From an uncultured Clostridia bacterium (lineage in GTDB: Bacteria > Bacillota > Clostridia > Oscillospirales > Oscillospiraceae), in the NCBI GenBank assembly GCA_937907975.1, contig CALEQS010000159.1, positions 1-6,458 on the forward strand: a stretch of DNA of 6,458 bases, in the 5' to 3' direction. The notes beneath the pieces are model-generated. The model saw nothing but the letters and a program-made list of their open reading frames with translations. It ran no database searches and was not told the DNA's origin. Below, in pieces: positions 1-6,359 of the stretch; within the stretch, counting starts at the first letter, position 1, and each line of letters opens with the position of its first letter. The position numbers were made by a program, and so were the translations under genes.

Positions 1-41
1 AGGTATACAAATGATGGTAGAGCCCAACAGTGAACAGAAGT
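1..41 (+). other. Tail of an upstream unit, identity unknown
   Basis: This short piece lies before the first terminator hairpin. Two forward frames stay open from the left edge: one ends at a TGA at 31-33 after ten codons, the other at a TGA at 41-43 that touches the foot of the hairpin. Either could be the 3' end of an upstream gene whose transcript ends in the terminators that follow. The piece is too short to recognise a protein, and it may be non-coding. Confidence 0.2.
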
Positions 42-42
42 G

Positions 43-83
43 ATCCCCCATTCGATGGTTGATCGAATGGGGGATTATTTTTT
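43..83 (+). terminator. Rho-independent terminator with 14-bp perfect stem
   Basis: Positions 43-56 (ATCCCCCATTCGAT) are the exact reverse complement of 62-75, with a 5-nt loop GGTTG at 57-61. The stem is followed by TATTTTTT (76-83). A GC-rich stem plus a U-tract is the classic intrinsic terminator layout. There is no matching run of A on the left side, so it is directed to the + strand only. It should stop transcripts coming from the left before the cas promoter. Confidence 0.85.
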
Positions 84-90
84 ACCTTTT

Positions 91-116
91 ACCGCCTTCG
101 GGCGGTTTTTCTTTTT
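91..116 (+). terminator. Second tandem terminator with UUCG tetraloop
   Basis: ACCGCC (91-96) pairs with GGCGGT (101-106) around a TTCG loop (97-100), followed by a T-rich tail TTTTTCTTTTT (106-116). C(UUCG)G is an unusually stable tetraloop and is common in intrinsic terminators. It lies only 7 nt after the U-tract of the first hairpin, so the two form a tandem stop that insulates the cas operon from read-through. Confidence 0.85.
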
Positions 117-146
117 GAAAAAGTCCTTTCTATTGGACATCCTATG

Positions 147-155
147 TGGTATAAT
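147..155 (+). promoter_or_regulatory. Extended -10 promoter for the cas operon
   Basis: TGG-TATAAT at 147-155 is a perfect -10 hexamer (150-155) with the TGn extension typical of extended -10 promoters. No good -35 is found at 16-18 bp: the sequence there is about TTTCTA. A TTGGAC at 133-138 is only 11 bp away, too close to act as a -35 for this hexamer. Transcription would start near 162, giving an untranslated leader of roughly 43 nt before cas3. The site lies in an AT-rich island after two terminators and before the first gene, where an operon promoter is expected. A second AT-rich hexamer, TATATT at 161-166, is a weaker alternative. Confidence 0.7.
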
Positions 156-204
156 TCAACTATATTAAATGACAGAATCGGTAGAAATCAGGTGATTATA
201 TACA

Positions 205-2379
205 ATGAGCACAACTCTTCTCGCCCATATCGGTGAGGACGGTCAGCGCACGCAGACGCTGGCGGAACACCTGACCAATGTCGGCCAGATGGCGCACAAG
301 TTTGCCCGGTCCAGTGGTTCCGATGCTCTGGCAGAGGATGCCGCACTGGCCGGTCTGCATCATGACGACGGCAAAGGCTCCGACGCTTTCCAGCGCAGGC
401 TGCTGGGCAGCAGCGAACAGGTCGACCACTCCACTGCCGGGGCGCAAGTATTGCTGAAGCAGGGCCGCGTCGCCGCCGCATTTGCCGTGGCGGGCCACCA
501 CAGCGGTCTGCCCGACGGCGGCACTACCAACGACACCGCCGATGATCCCACTCTGCTGGGGCGCGCCAAACGGGCAGTAGAGCCGTGGCAGTCCGTTGTA
601 GCGGTAGCGGTGCCCGAGTTCTCCCCCGCCCGGAGCCCCGGTGTCAGCGGCTATGCGCACAGTTTCTACACCCGGATGCTCTACTCCTGCCTTGTGGATG
701 CCGATTTTCTGGACACCGAGTCCTTTATGCGCGGCTCACCCGCGCCCCGGGGTGAAGGTGCATCCATCGCCGAGCTGTGCAAAAAAATGCAGAGTCAGGC
801 CGCTCGGTGGCTGGACTCCGGCGATGGCAAAGCTATGAATGCACCCCGCAACCAGATCCTGCGCAGCTGTCTCCGCCACGGCGCATCGGATGAGCGCGGC
901 CTCTACACCCTCACCGTCCCCACCGGCGGCGGCAAGACCTTTGCCTCGCTGGCCTTTGCCCTGACACAGGCCAGCGCACTCAAAATGGACCGGGTCATCT
1001 ACATCATCCCCTACACCTCTATCATCGACCAGACCGTGGACACCTTCGCACAATATCTCGGGGCCGAAAATGTGCTGGGGCACTACTCCTCCGCTGACTA
1101 TCAGCTCAAGGAGACCGGTCAGATGACGGAGTTGGACTACCGCCGGGCGCTGGCTTCGGAAAACTGGGACGCCCCGGTGGTGGTGACCACTGCCGTTCAG
1201 TTCTTCGAGTCTCTCTACGCCAACCGCTCCTCCCGCTGCCGCAAACTCCACAACATTGCAAATTCCGTGCTCATTTTTGACGAGGCGCAGACCATTCCGA
1301 TTCCCTATTTGAAGCCCTGTCTGGCCGCCATCGGCGAACTGGTACGCCATTATCGGTGCAGCGCGGTGCTCTGTACCGCCACCCAGCCCGCCTTCGCGCC
1401 GCTGTTCCACGCGTTGGCTCCGGAATTGACGCTCCGGGAGCTCTGCGACGACAGCGCCGACCTCTATGAAACGCTCCGGCGCACCACGCTGGACGATCTG
1501 GGCCCCCTGCCGCAGGAGGCACTGGCCGAACAGCTTTCTGCCCTGCCGCAGGTGCTCTGCGTGGTCAACCGCCGCAAAACCGCACAGGAACTCTACGCCG
1601 CACTGCCGGAGGAGGGAAGTTTCTGCCTAACCACCCTGCTCTGCGCCGCGGACCGCAAGGCTCAACTGGCGGAGATCCGGAAGAGACTGGCGGACGGCCT
1701 GCCCTGCCGGGTGGTGTCCACCTCCCTCATTGAGGCCGGCGTCGATGTGGACTTTCCCACCGCCTTCCGGGAGATCGCCGGGCTGGACTCCATACTTCAG
1801 ACCGCCGGCCGGTGCAACCGGGAGGGCCGCCGCCCGGCCGCAGAGAGCCCTGTACACATATTTGAGCTGGAGGGGAGCAGGCCGCCGGCTCTGCTGAGCA
1901 ATAATATCAGCGCTCTGCGCTATGTCCTGCGCAAAAAGCTGGATCTCCAGTCCCCCAAAGCCACCACGCTCTATTTCAAAACACTCTACCAGATCAAGGG
2001 GAACGAAACGCTGGATCAAAAACGGATTCTTCCCCTCTTAGATCCGCAGGACCCAAAATACCAACTCTATCCCTCCTTTGCCACGGCCGCCGAGCGCTTC
2101 CAGCTCATCGACACGCCAACGAAAACCATCTACCTCCCCATTGACGCCGGAAAAGATCTCTGCGACCGGCTCCAGCAGGGATTTCTCTCCCGCTCCCTCT
2201 TCCGCCGGCTGGGTATGTACAGCGTAGAGGTCTACCCGGACAGCTATGACACGCTGATACGCGCCGGAGCCGCGGTTCAGGTAGATGAGCACAGCGCCAT
2301 TCTGACCAAGCTCGACCTGTACAGCCGGAAAACCGGGCTGAACTGTACGCCCGAAGAGGGTAGTGCTTTCTTCTGCTGA
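205..2379 (+). CDS. cas3: CRISPR-associated nuclease/helicase Cas3, type I-C
   Basis: This 724-residue protein is the effector recruited by the type I-C surveillance complex after target binding. It nicks the displaced strand, then unwinds and degrades DNA using ATP. The N-terminal HD nuclease domain (about 1-215) shows H22, H53-D54 in HHDDGK, H75 in VDHSTAG, H98-H99 and D165 in SCLVDAD, the expected metal ligands. The SF2 helicase follows: Walker A TVPTGGGKT (237-245), Walker B box DEAQ (359-362), TAT (391-393), motif V near STSLIEAGVDVDFP (505-518) and the arginine-finger motif QTAGRCNREGR (532-542). The C-terminal part resembles the usual Cas3 tail. Length and motif order match the family, and no frameshift is seen. 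The ATG at 205 is supported by AGGTGAT (190-196) 8 nt upstream, complementary to the 16S rRNA tail. It is the first gene after the promoter. The DEAQ in place of DEAH is, as I recall, common in I-C Cas3 proteins. Confidence 0.97.
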   Translation: MSTTLLAHIGEDGQRTQTLAEHLTNVGQMAHKFARSSGSDALAEDAALAGLHHDDGKGSDAFQRRLLGSSEQVDHSTAGAQVLLKQGRVAAAFAVAGHHSGLPDGGTTNDTADDPTLLGRAKRAVEPWQSVVAVAVPEFSPARSPGVSGYAHSFYTRMLYSCLVDADFLDTESFMRGSPAPRGEGASIAELCKKMQSQAARWLDSGDGKAMNAPRNQILRSCLRHGASDERGLYTLTVPTGGGKTFASLAFALTQASALKMDRVIYIIPYTSIIDQTVDTFAQYLGAENVLGHYSSADYQLKETGQMTELDYRRALASENWDAPVVVTTAVQFFESLYANRSSRCRKLHNIANSVLIFDEAQTIPIPYLKPCLAAIGELVRHYRCSAVLCTATQPAFAPLFHALAPELTLRELCDDSADLYETLRRTTLDDLGPLPQEALAEQLSALPQVLCVVNRRKTAQELYAALPEEGSFCLTTLLCAADRKAQLAEIRKRLADGLPCRVVSTSLIEAGVDVDFPTAFREIAGLDSILQTAGRCNREGRRPAAESPVHIFELEGSRPPALLSNNISALRYVLRKKLDLQSPKATTLYFKTLYQIKGNETLDQKRILPLLDPQDPKYQLYPSFATAAERFQLIDTPTKTIYLPIDAGKDLCDRLQQGFLSRSLFRRLGMYSVEVYPDSYDTLIRAGAAVQVDEHSAILTKLDLYSRKTGLNCTPEEGSAFFC

Positions 2380-2408
2380 GATAAAACACACCGAAAGGAG
2401 TTGATCTT

Positions 2409-3053
2409 ATGTCCATACAAATCGAAGTCTGGGGCGATTATGCCTGCTTCTCCCGCCCGGAGATGAAAACCGAGCGGGTGAGTTACGACGTGATGACGCC
2501 CTCTGCCGCCCGTGGTCTGATCGAGTCCATATACTGGCACCCCGGTCTGCGCTACCACATTGACCGAATCCATGTGCTCTCGCCGATCCGGTTCACCAAC
2601 ATCCGGCGCAACGAGGTGAAATCCACCCTGTCGGCCAGCAAGGCCCTCTCCGCCGCCAAGAGCGGTGAAGCGCTCGCGCTCATCACCTCTCAGGATATTC
2701 AGCAGCGCGCCGCCCTCATTTTACAGGACGTCCACTATGTGATCGAGGCCCACTTCGACATGACCGGCAAGGCCGCGCAGGGGGACAATCCCGGAAAATT
2801 TCAGGACATTCTCCGCCGCCGTCTCCAGCGGGGTCAGGCATACAGCCAGCCTTACTTCGGCTGCCGTGAGTTTGCCGCCCACTTTCAGGAGTGGCCCGGC
2901 GGCGATATTCCCGCCATCGACATGACACAGGATCTGGGATTCATGCTCTATGACATGGACTACCGCGACACACAGAACATTCAGGCCCAGTTCTTCCGGG
3001 CAAAACTGGAGCACGGCGTGCTGGACTGCCGGAACTGCGAGGTGCACTCATGA
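2409..3053 (+). CDS. cas5c: Cas5c (Cas5d), pre-crRNA endoribonuclease and Cascade subunit
   Basis: This 214-residue RAMP-fold protein opens with IEVWGDYACFSRPEMK, the Cas5c signature, followed by YDVMTPSAARGLIESIYW (26-43), IRRNEVKSTL (65-74) and RRRLQRGQAYSQPYFGCREF (136-155). In type I-C systems this subunit replaces Cas6: it cleaves the CRISPR repeat and stays on the 5' handle of the crRNA, contacting Cas8c and the first Cas7. The characterised Bacillus halodurans enzyme uses Tyr46, Lys116 and His117. By my alignment from memory, Y42 (in SIYW) and K130 (in NPGK) match the first two, while the His position is F131 here. The gene has a strong ribosome binding site, AAAGGAG at 2394-2400, 8 nt before the ATG, in a 29-nt gap after cas3. 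Its end overlaps cas8c by 4 nt (ATGA). No cas6 is visible, consistent with Cas5c as processor. Confidence 0.95.
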   Translation: MSIQIEVWGDYACFSRPEMKTERVSYDVMTPSAARGLIESIYWHPGLRYHIDRIHVLSPIRFTNIRRNEVKSTLSASKALSAAKSGEALALITSQDIQQRAALILQDVHYVIEAHFDMTGKAAQGDNPGKFQDILRRRLQRGQAYSQPYFGCREFAAHFQEWPGGDIPAIDMTQDLGFMLYDMDYRDTQNIQAQFFRAKLEHGVLDCRNCEVHS

Positions 3054-4804
3054 TCCTGCAGGCTCTGAACAGGTATTACGACACGCTCTGTGCCCAGGGA
3101 AAGCTCTCCCCTCCCGGATGGGACAATGCCTTCAAGGTCTCCTTTGCCCTTGAGCTGGATGCCGACGGCACCCTGTTCGACGTGGTGGACAAGCGTCAGC
3201 TCGTCCCGCGCGGCAAAAAGGAAGTGCTCGCACCCGCCGCCATGACCGTCCCCGCCCATGTGGGCCGCACTGTCGGCATCGCCGCCAACTTTCTCTGCGA
3301 TAACTCTACTTATCTGCTGGGCGTGGATGCCAAGGGAAAACCGGAGCGGGCAAAGCAGTGTTTTGCCGCCGCCGCACAGCTCCACCACGCTCTGCTGGAC
3401 AGGGTGAACTCCCCTGCCGCCCGGGCCGTTCTGACCTTCTTTGACCACTGGGAGCCCGACAAGGCCGCCGAAAATCCGTTGATTGCGGCGCACTGGGGCG
3501 AACTGACAGGCAGCGCCAACTTGATCTTCACCTACGAGATGGAACCGGTCACAGAGGATCCCGCCATCCGGGCGGCGTGGCAGGATCACTATGACAGCGC
3601 CGACCCGGACGCCGTTCAGGCCCAGTGCCTTATCACCGGTGAGACCGGCCCCGTCGCCCTTACCCATCCCATGCTGAAGGGCGTGCCCGGTGCTCAGTCC
3701 TCCGGCGCCGCCCTGGTCTCCTTCAACGCCCCGGCCTTCTGCTCCTACGGACACGAACAAAATGCCAATGCGCCGATCAGTGAACACGCCGCCTTTGCCT
3801 ACACCACCGCGCTCAACGCCCTGCTGGCCGACCGGGAGCACCGGCAGATCATCGGCGACACCACAGTGGTGTGCTGGGCAGAACACGGTGAGAGCGCCTA
3901 TCAAAGCGCCCTGCTCGCCGCCACTGGCGCCACCGATGTTGTCTCCGAGACCGATCTCTGGGATATGCTGGACCGGATCGCCCAGGGCAGAAACGCCGAC
4001 TGGGACGGCAGCCAGCTCGACCCAAACGAGCATTTCTATGTACTCGGTCTGGCTCCCAACGCTGCCCGGCTCTCTGTCCGCTTCTTCCTGCGGGACACCT
4101 TTGGCGGCTTTATAGAACATATCCGACAGCACTATGAGGATATTGCCATTGCACGCCCCGCAAACGACAGGTGGGAGCACATACCGGTCTGGAAACTGCT
4201 GAGTGAGACAGTCAACCAGAAATCCACAAACAAATCTCCCTCACCCCAGACTGCCGGCGACGTCATGCGCGCCATTCTGACCGGCACCCCCTATCCCGCC
4301 ACGCTTCTTAACGGCGCAGAGCTGCGCATCCGGGCGGAACGTCAGATCACCCGGGGCCGCGCCGCCATTCTGAAGGGCTACTATCTCAGACAGAAAAATA
4401 TACCGTTCCCAAGGGAGGTCCTGACTATGAACGGCAATCCCAACAGCACCAGTATCCCCTACACACTGGGCCGTCTGTTCAGCGTGTTTGAGCAGATCCA
4501 GTCCGCCGCCAATCCAAATCTGAACGCCACGATCCGCGACAAATATTTCAACTCCGCCTCCGCCACGCCCTCGGTCATCTTTCCCCTGCTTGGCAATCTG
4601 GCTCAGAAGCATCTGCGTGTGATCCGACGCACCAAACCGGGGCAGGCAGTCAATCTGGACAAAAAACTTTCTGAACTCTCCGCCGTCATTGGCCAGAGTT
4701 TCCCCACCCGGCTCACTCTGCCGGAACAGGGCGCTTTCCAGCTCGGCTACTATTTTGAAAATCAGGCCCGTTACACCAAATCCGATAAAGCTAAGGAGGA
4801 ATAA
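3050..4804 (+). CDS. cas8c: Cas8c (Csd1), large subunit of I-C Cascade
   Basis: This 584-residue protein is the large subunit that recognises the PAM and starts DNA unwinding in the I-C effector complex. Csd1-family marks include the N-terminal ALNRYYDTL and PPGWDNAFKVSFALEL, the central ITGETGPVALTHPMLKGV (195-212) with AALVSFNAPAFCSYG (220-234), then FYVLGLAPNAARLSVRFF (329-346), and RIRAERQITRGRAAILKGYYL (about 426-446). The C-terminal helical part begins near PYTLGRLFSVFEQIQ (about 470-484). The length is normal for the family. The start codon overlaps the cas5c stop (ATGA, 3050-3053) and is preceded by GAGGTG (3039-3044), so translation is probably coupled. The last 125 codons are also expected to be translated separately as Cas11c from the ATG at 4427. 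The sequence around the stop also carries the cas7c ribosome binding site. Confidence 0.95.
   Translation: MILQALNRYYDTLCAQGKLSPPGWDNAFKVSFALELDADGTLFDVVDKRQLVPRGKKEVLAPAAMTVPAHVGRTVGIAANFLCDNSTYLLGVDAKGKPERAKQCFAAAAQLHHALLDRVNSPAARAVLTFFDHWEPDKAAENPLIAAHWGELTGSANLIFTYEMEPVTEDPAIRAAWQDHYDSADPDAVQAQCLITGETGPVALTHPMLKGVPGAQSSGAALVSFNAPAFCSYGHEQNANAPISEHAAFAYTTALNALLADREHRQIIGDTTVVCWAEHGESAYQSALLAATGATDVVSETDLWDMLDRIAQGRNADWDGSQLDPNEHFYVLGLAPNAARLSVRFFLRDTFGGFIEHIRQHYEDIAIARPANDRWEHIPVWKLLSETVNQKSTNKSPSPQTAGDVMRAILTGTPYPATLLNGAELRIRAERQITRGRAAILKGYYLRQKNIPFPREVLTMNGNPNSTSIPYTLGRLFSVFEQIQSAANPNLNATIRDKYFNSASATPSVIFPLLGNLAQKHLRVIRRTKPGQAVNLDKKLSELSAVIGQSFPTRLTLPEQGAFQLGYYFENQARYTKSDKAKEE
4411..4419 (+). 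promoter_or_regulatory. Internal Shine-Dalgarno site for Cas11c
   Basis: AAGGGAGGT lies inside cas8c, with its GGAGG core (4414-4418) 8 nt before an in-frame ATG at 4427. In the cas8c frame it spells the end of P454 through V457 (Arg AGG, Glu GAG, Val GTC). It is as good as or better than the sites in front of the annotated genes of this operon. Its spacing is ideal, and it sits where type I-C systems are known to start the small subunit from within cas8c. Confidence 0.82.
4427..4804 (+). CDS. cas11c: Cas11c small subunit, translated from inside cas8c
   Basis: This is an in-frame internal gene giving a 125-residue protein identical to Cas8c residues 460-584 (starts MNGNPNSTSIPYTLGRLF, ends KSDKAKEE). 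In characterised type I-C systems such as Desulfovibrio vulgaris, the C-terminal part of cas8c is translated on its own from an internal start. The product, Cas11c, is a helical subunit that joins the belly of Cascade and stabilises the R-loop. Here the ATG at 4427 is exactly in the cas8c frame and has a strong Shine-Dalgarno sequence 7-8 nt upstream. The length agrees with the roughly 120 residues known for Cas11c. The internal start is read directly from the sequence; that it is used here is inferred from the family. It shares its stop with cas8c and is followed 3 nt later by cas7c. Confidence 0.82.
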   Translation: MNGNPNSTSIPYTLGRLFSVFEQIQSAANPNLNATIRDKYFNSASATPSVIFPLLGNLAQKHLRVIRRTKPGQAVNLDKKLSELSAVIGQSFPTRLTLPEQGAFQLGYYFENQARYTKSDKAKEE

Positions 4805-4807
4805 ATC

Positions 4808-5692
4808 ATGTCTGAAGCCATCAACAACCGCTATGAATTTGTCATTCTGTTCGACGTGGAAAACGGAAATCCCAACGGCGATCCCGACGCCGGCAATATG
4901 CCCCGCACCGACCCGGAGACCGGACTGGGTCTGGTCACAGACGTCTGCCTGAAGCGCAAGATCCGCAACTATGTGGAGCTGGCCAAAGAGGGTGAGGAAG
5001 GCTTCCGCATCTACATCAAGGATCAGGTTCCTCTGAACCGCAGCGACAGCGAGGCGCTGGAATATCTGGGCGTGGACGGCGACCTGAAAACCGCCAAGAA
5101 AAAGGATCCTGATCTGGACCGCAAGGTGCGGGACTTCATGTGCCAGAATTTCTACGACATCCGCACCTTCGGCGCAGTTATGACCACCTTTGTGAAAGGC
5201 AGTCTGAACTGCGGCCAGGTGCGCGGCCCGGTGCAGCTGGGCTTTGCCCGCTCCATTGACCCCACTCTGCCGCAGGAGATCACCATCACCCGCACCGCCA
5301 TCACCACTGAGGCCGACGCGGAGAAGAAGAACACCGAGATGGGCCGCAAGTACATCGTCCCCTACGGGCTCTACCGGGCTGAGGGCTATGTCTCCGCCAA
5401 TCTGGCCCGCAAGAGCACCGGCTTCTCTGAGGAAGATCTGGAGCTGCTGTGGCAGGCCATTCTGAATATGTTTGAGGACGACCACAGCGCCGCCCGGGGC
5501 AAGATGGCCGTTCGGGAGCTCATCATCTTCAAGCACGACTCTCCGCTGGGCTGTGCCCCCGCCCACAAGCTGTTTGACGCGGTAAAAGTGACGCGCAAGG
5601 AAGGCGTTTCCGTCCCCCGCAGCTACGGGGATTACACCGTCACCGTCTCCGATGACCTGCCCGATGGCGTCACCTGCCGGCGCATGAACTGA
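4808..5692 (+). CDS. cas7c: Cas7c (Csd2), crRNA-binding backbone of I-C Cascade
   Basis: This 294-residue RAMP protein polymerises along the spacer part of the crRNA (several copies per complex) and presents it for base pairing. The N-terminus RYEFVILFDVENGNPNGDPD (8-27) and the following NMPRTDPETGLGLVTDVCLKRKIRNYV are the Csd2/Cas7c signature. FYDIRTFGAVMTT, GQVRGPVQLGFARSIDP, EMGRKYIVPYGLYRAEGYVS and the C-terminal SPLGCAPAHKLF are further family blocks. The length is normal and no break is seen. The ribosome binding site AAGGAGGA (4794-4801) is the strongest in the operon and overlaps the final codons and stop of cas8c, 3 nt before this ATG. A strong site fits the need for a large excess of this subunit over the others. 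Confidence 0.96.
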   Translation: MSEAINNRYEFVILFDVENGNPNGDPDAGNMPRTDPETGLGLVTDVCLKRKIRNYVELAKEGEEGFRIYIKDQVPLNRSDSEALEYLGVDGDLKTAKKKDPDLDRKVRDFMCQNFYDIRTFGAVMTTFVKGSLNCGQVRGPVQLGFARSIDPTLPQEITITRTAITTEADAEKKNTEMGRKYIVPYGLYRAEGYVSANLARKSTGFSEEDLELLWQAILNMFEDDHSAARGKMAVRELIIFKHDSPLGCAPAHKLFDAVKVTRKEGVSVPRSYGDYTVTVSDDLPDGVTCRRMN

Positions 5693-5693
5693 C

Positions 5694-6359
5694 ATGGCCT
5701 ATCGGGAGGATGAATTTCTGATGCTGTCCGGTCTCCAGCACTTCTCCTTCTGCCGCCGCCAGTGGGCGCTCATCCACCTGGAACAGCAATGGGCGGAGAA
5801 TTACCGCACCACTGACGGCGCAATCATCCACGAAAACGCCCACAACACTGACCTGCGCGAGAGCCGGGGCGACCGACTCATCGTCCGGGGCATGGCGGTG
5901 CGCTCCGCCGAGCTGGGTATCTTCGGCGCATGCGACGTGGTGGAATTTCACCGCGACCCGGCGGGCGTGCCCCTCTCCGGGCGGGATGGGCGGTGGCTGC
6001 CCTTCCCCATCGAGTACAAGCGCGGCAAGCCGGGGGCGCACACCCACGCCGACCTGCTGCAGCTCTGCGCCCAGGCCATGTGTCTGGAGGAGATGCTCTG
6101 CTGCGCCGTGCCCCGGGGCGCGCTCTACTACAACGAACCCCGCCGCCGTCAGGTGGAGGAGCTGACACCTGCGCTGCGGGCGGAGGTCACAGCACTGCTC
6201 GCGGAGATGCACCAGCTCTACCGCCGGGGCACGACACCGAAGGTCAAGCCGGCCAAGGGCTGCTCCGCCTGTTCCCTGCGGGAGCTGTGCCTGCCCAAGC
6301 TGATGCGCACGAAGGCCGCTTCCGCGTACATTCGCCAGCATATGGAGGAGACGGAATGA
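5694..6359 (+). CDS. cas4: Cas4, RecB-like nuclease with iron-sulfur cluster, spacer acquisition
   Basis: This 221-residue Cas4 works with Cas1-Cas2 to trim prespacers and select those with the right PAM and orientation. The four cluster cysteines are visible: C20 in FSFCRRQWAL, and C190, C193 and C199 in KGCSACSLRELC. The RecB-type nuclease residues are H46, D81 in GACDVVEF, the E107-x-K109 pair in PIEYKRGK, and Q123 or Q127 in DLLQLCAQAMCLEEM. The start at 5694 is only 1 nt after the cas7c stop and lacks a clear ribosome binding site, so it is probably coupled to cas7c. An in-frame ATG at 5721 (M10) has GGGAGGA at 5704-5710, 10-11 nt upstream, and is an alternative start. I prefer 5694 because family members usually carry about ten residues before the LSGLQHF motif. 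The end overlaps cas1 (ATGA). Confidence 0.95.
   Translation: MAYREDEFLMLSGLQHFSFCRRQWALIHLEQQWAENYRTTDGAIIHENAHNTDLRESRGDRLIVRGMAVRSAELGIFGACDVVEFHRDPAGVPLSGRDGRWLPFPIEYKRGKPGAHTHADLLQLCAQAMCLEEMLCCAVPRGALYYNEPRRRQVEELTPALRAEVTALLAEMHQLYRRGTTPKVKPAKGCSACSLRELCLPKLMRTKAASAYIRQHMEETE

Noticed and set aside
169..195. Eight-codon upstream frame (MTESVEIR) whose stop overlaps the cas3 ribosome binding site
   Set aside because: The placement is suggestive of a leader peptide, but there is no ribosome binding site, it would begin only about 7 nt after the inferred transcription start, and a frame this short is easily due to chance.
186..197. Short palindrome AATCA-GG-TGATT over the cas3 ribosome binding site
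   Set aside because: Arms of 5 bp with a 2-nt centre cannot form a useful hairpin; it could be an operator half-site pair but nothing else supports that, and the TGATT part is explained by the ribosome binding site.
1..204. CRISPR array or leader at the left end
   Set aside because: No direct repeats of 25-40 bp with regular spacing occur; the only repeated structure is the inverted repeat of each terminator.
359..569. Small - strand open frames over the HD domain of cas3
   Set aside because: They overlap the conserved HD motifs of Cas3 on the opposite strand and show no recognisable domain of their own.
3690..4115. Open + strand frame of 141 codons within cas8c in another frame
   Set aside because: The translation is dominated by Pro, Ser, Thr and Arg, typical of an out-of-frame reading of GC-rich DNA, and conserved Csd1 motifs occupy the true frame here.
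2981..4180. Open frame of 399 codons on the - strand opposite cas8c
   Set aside because: Same reason: a shadow of GC-ending codons in cas8c, with no family motif and conflict with a confidently assigned gene.
4241..5695. Long open frame of 484 codons on the - strand opposite cas8c and cas7c
   Set aside because: It is antisense to two clear cas genes and its translation is low-complexity, rich in Gly, Val and Ala without a recognisable family. Such frames arise by chance opposite GC-rich genes.
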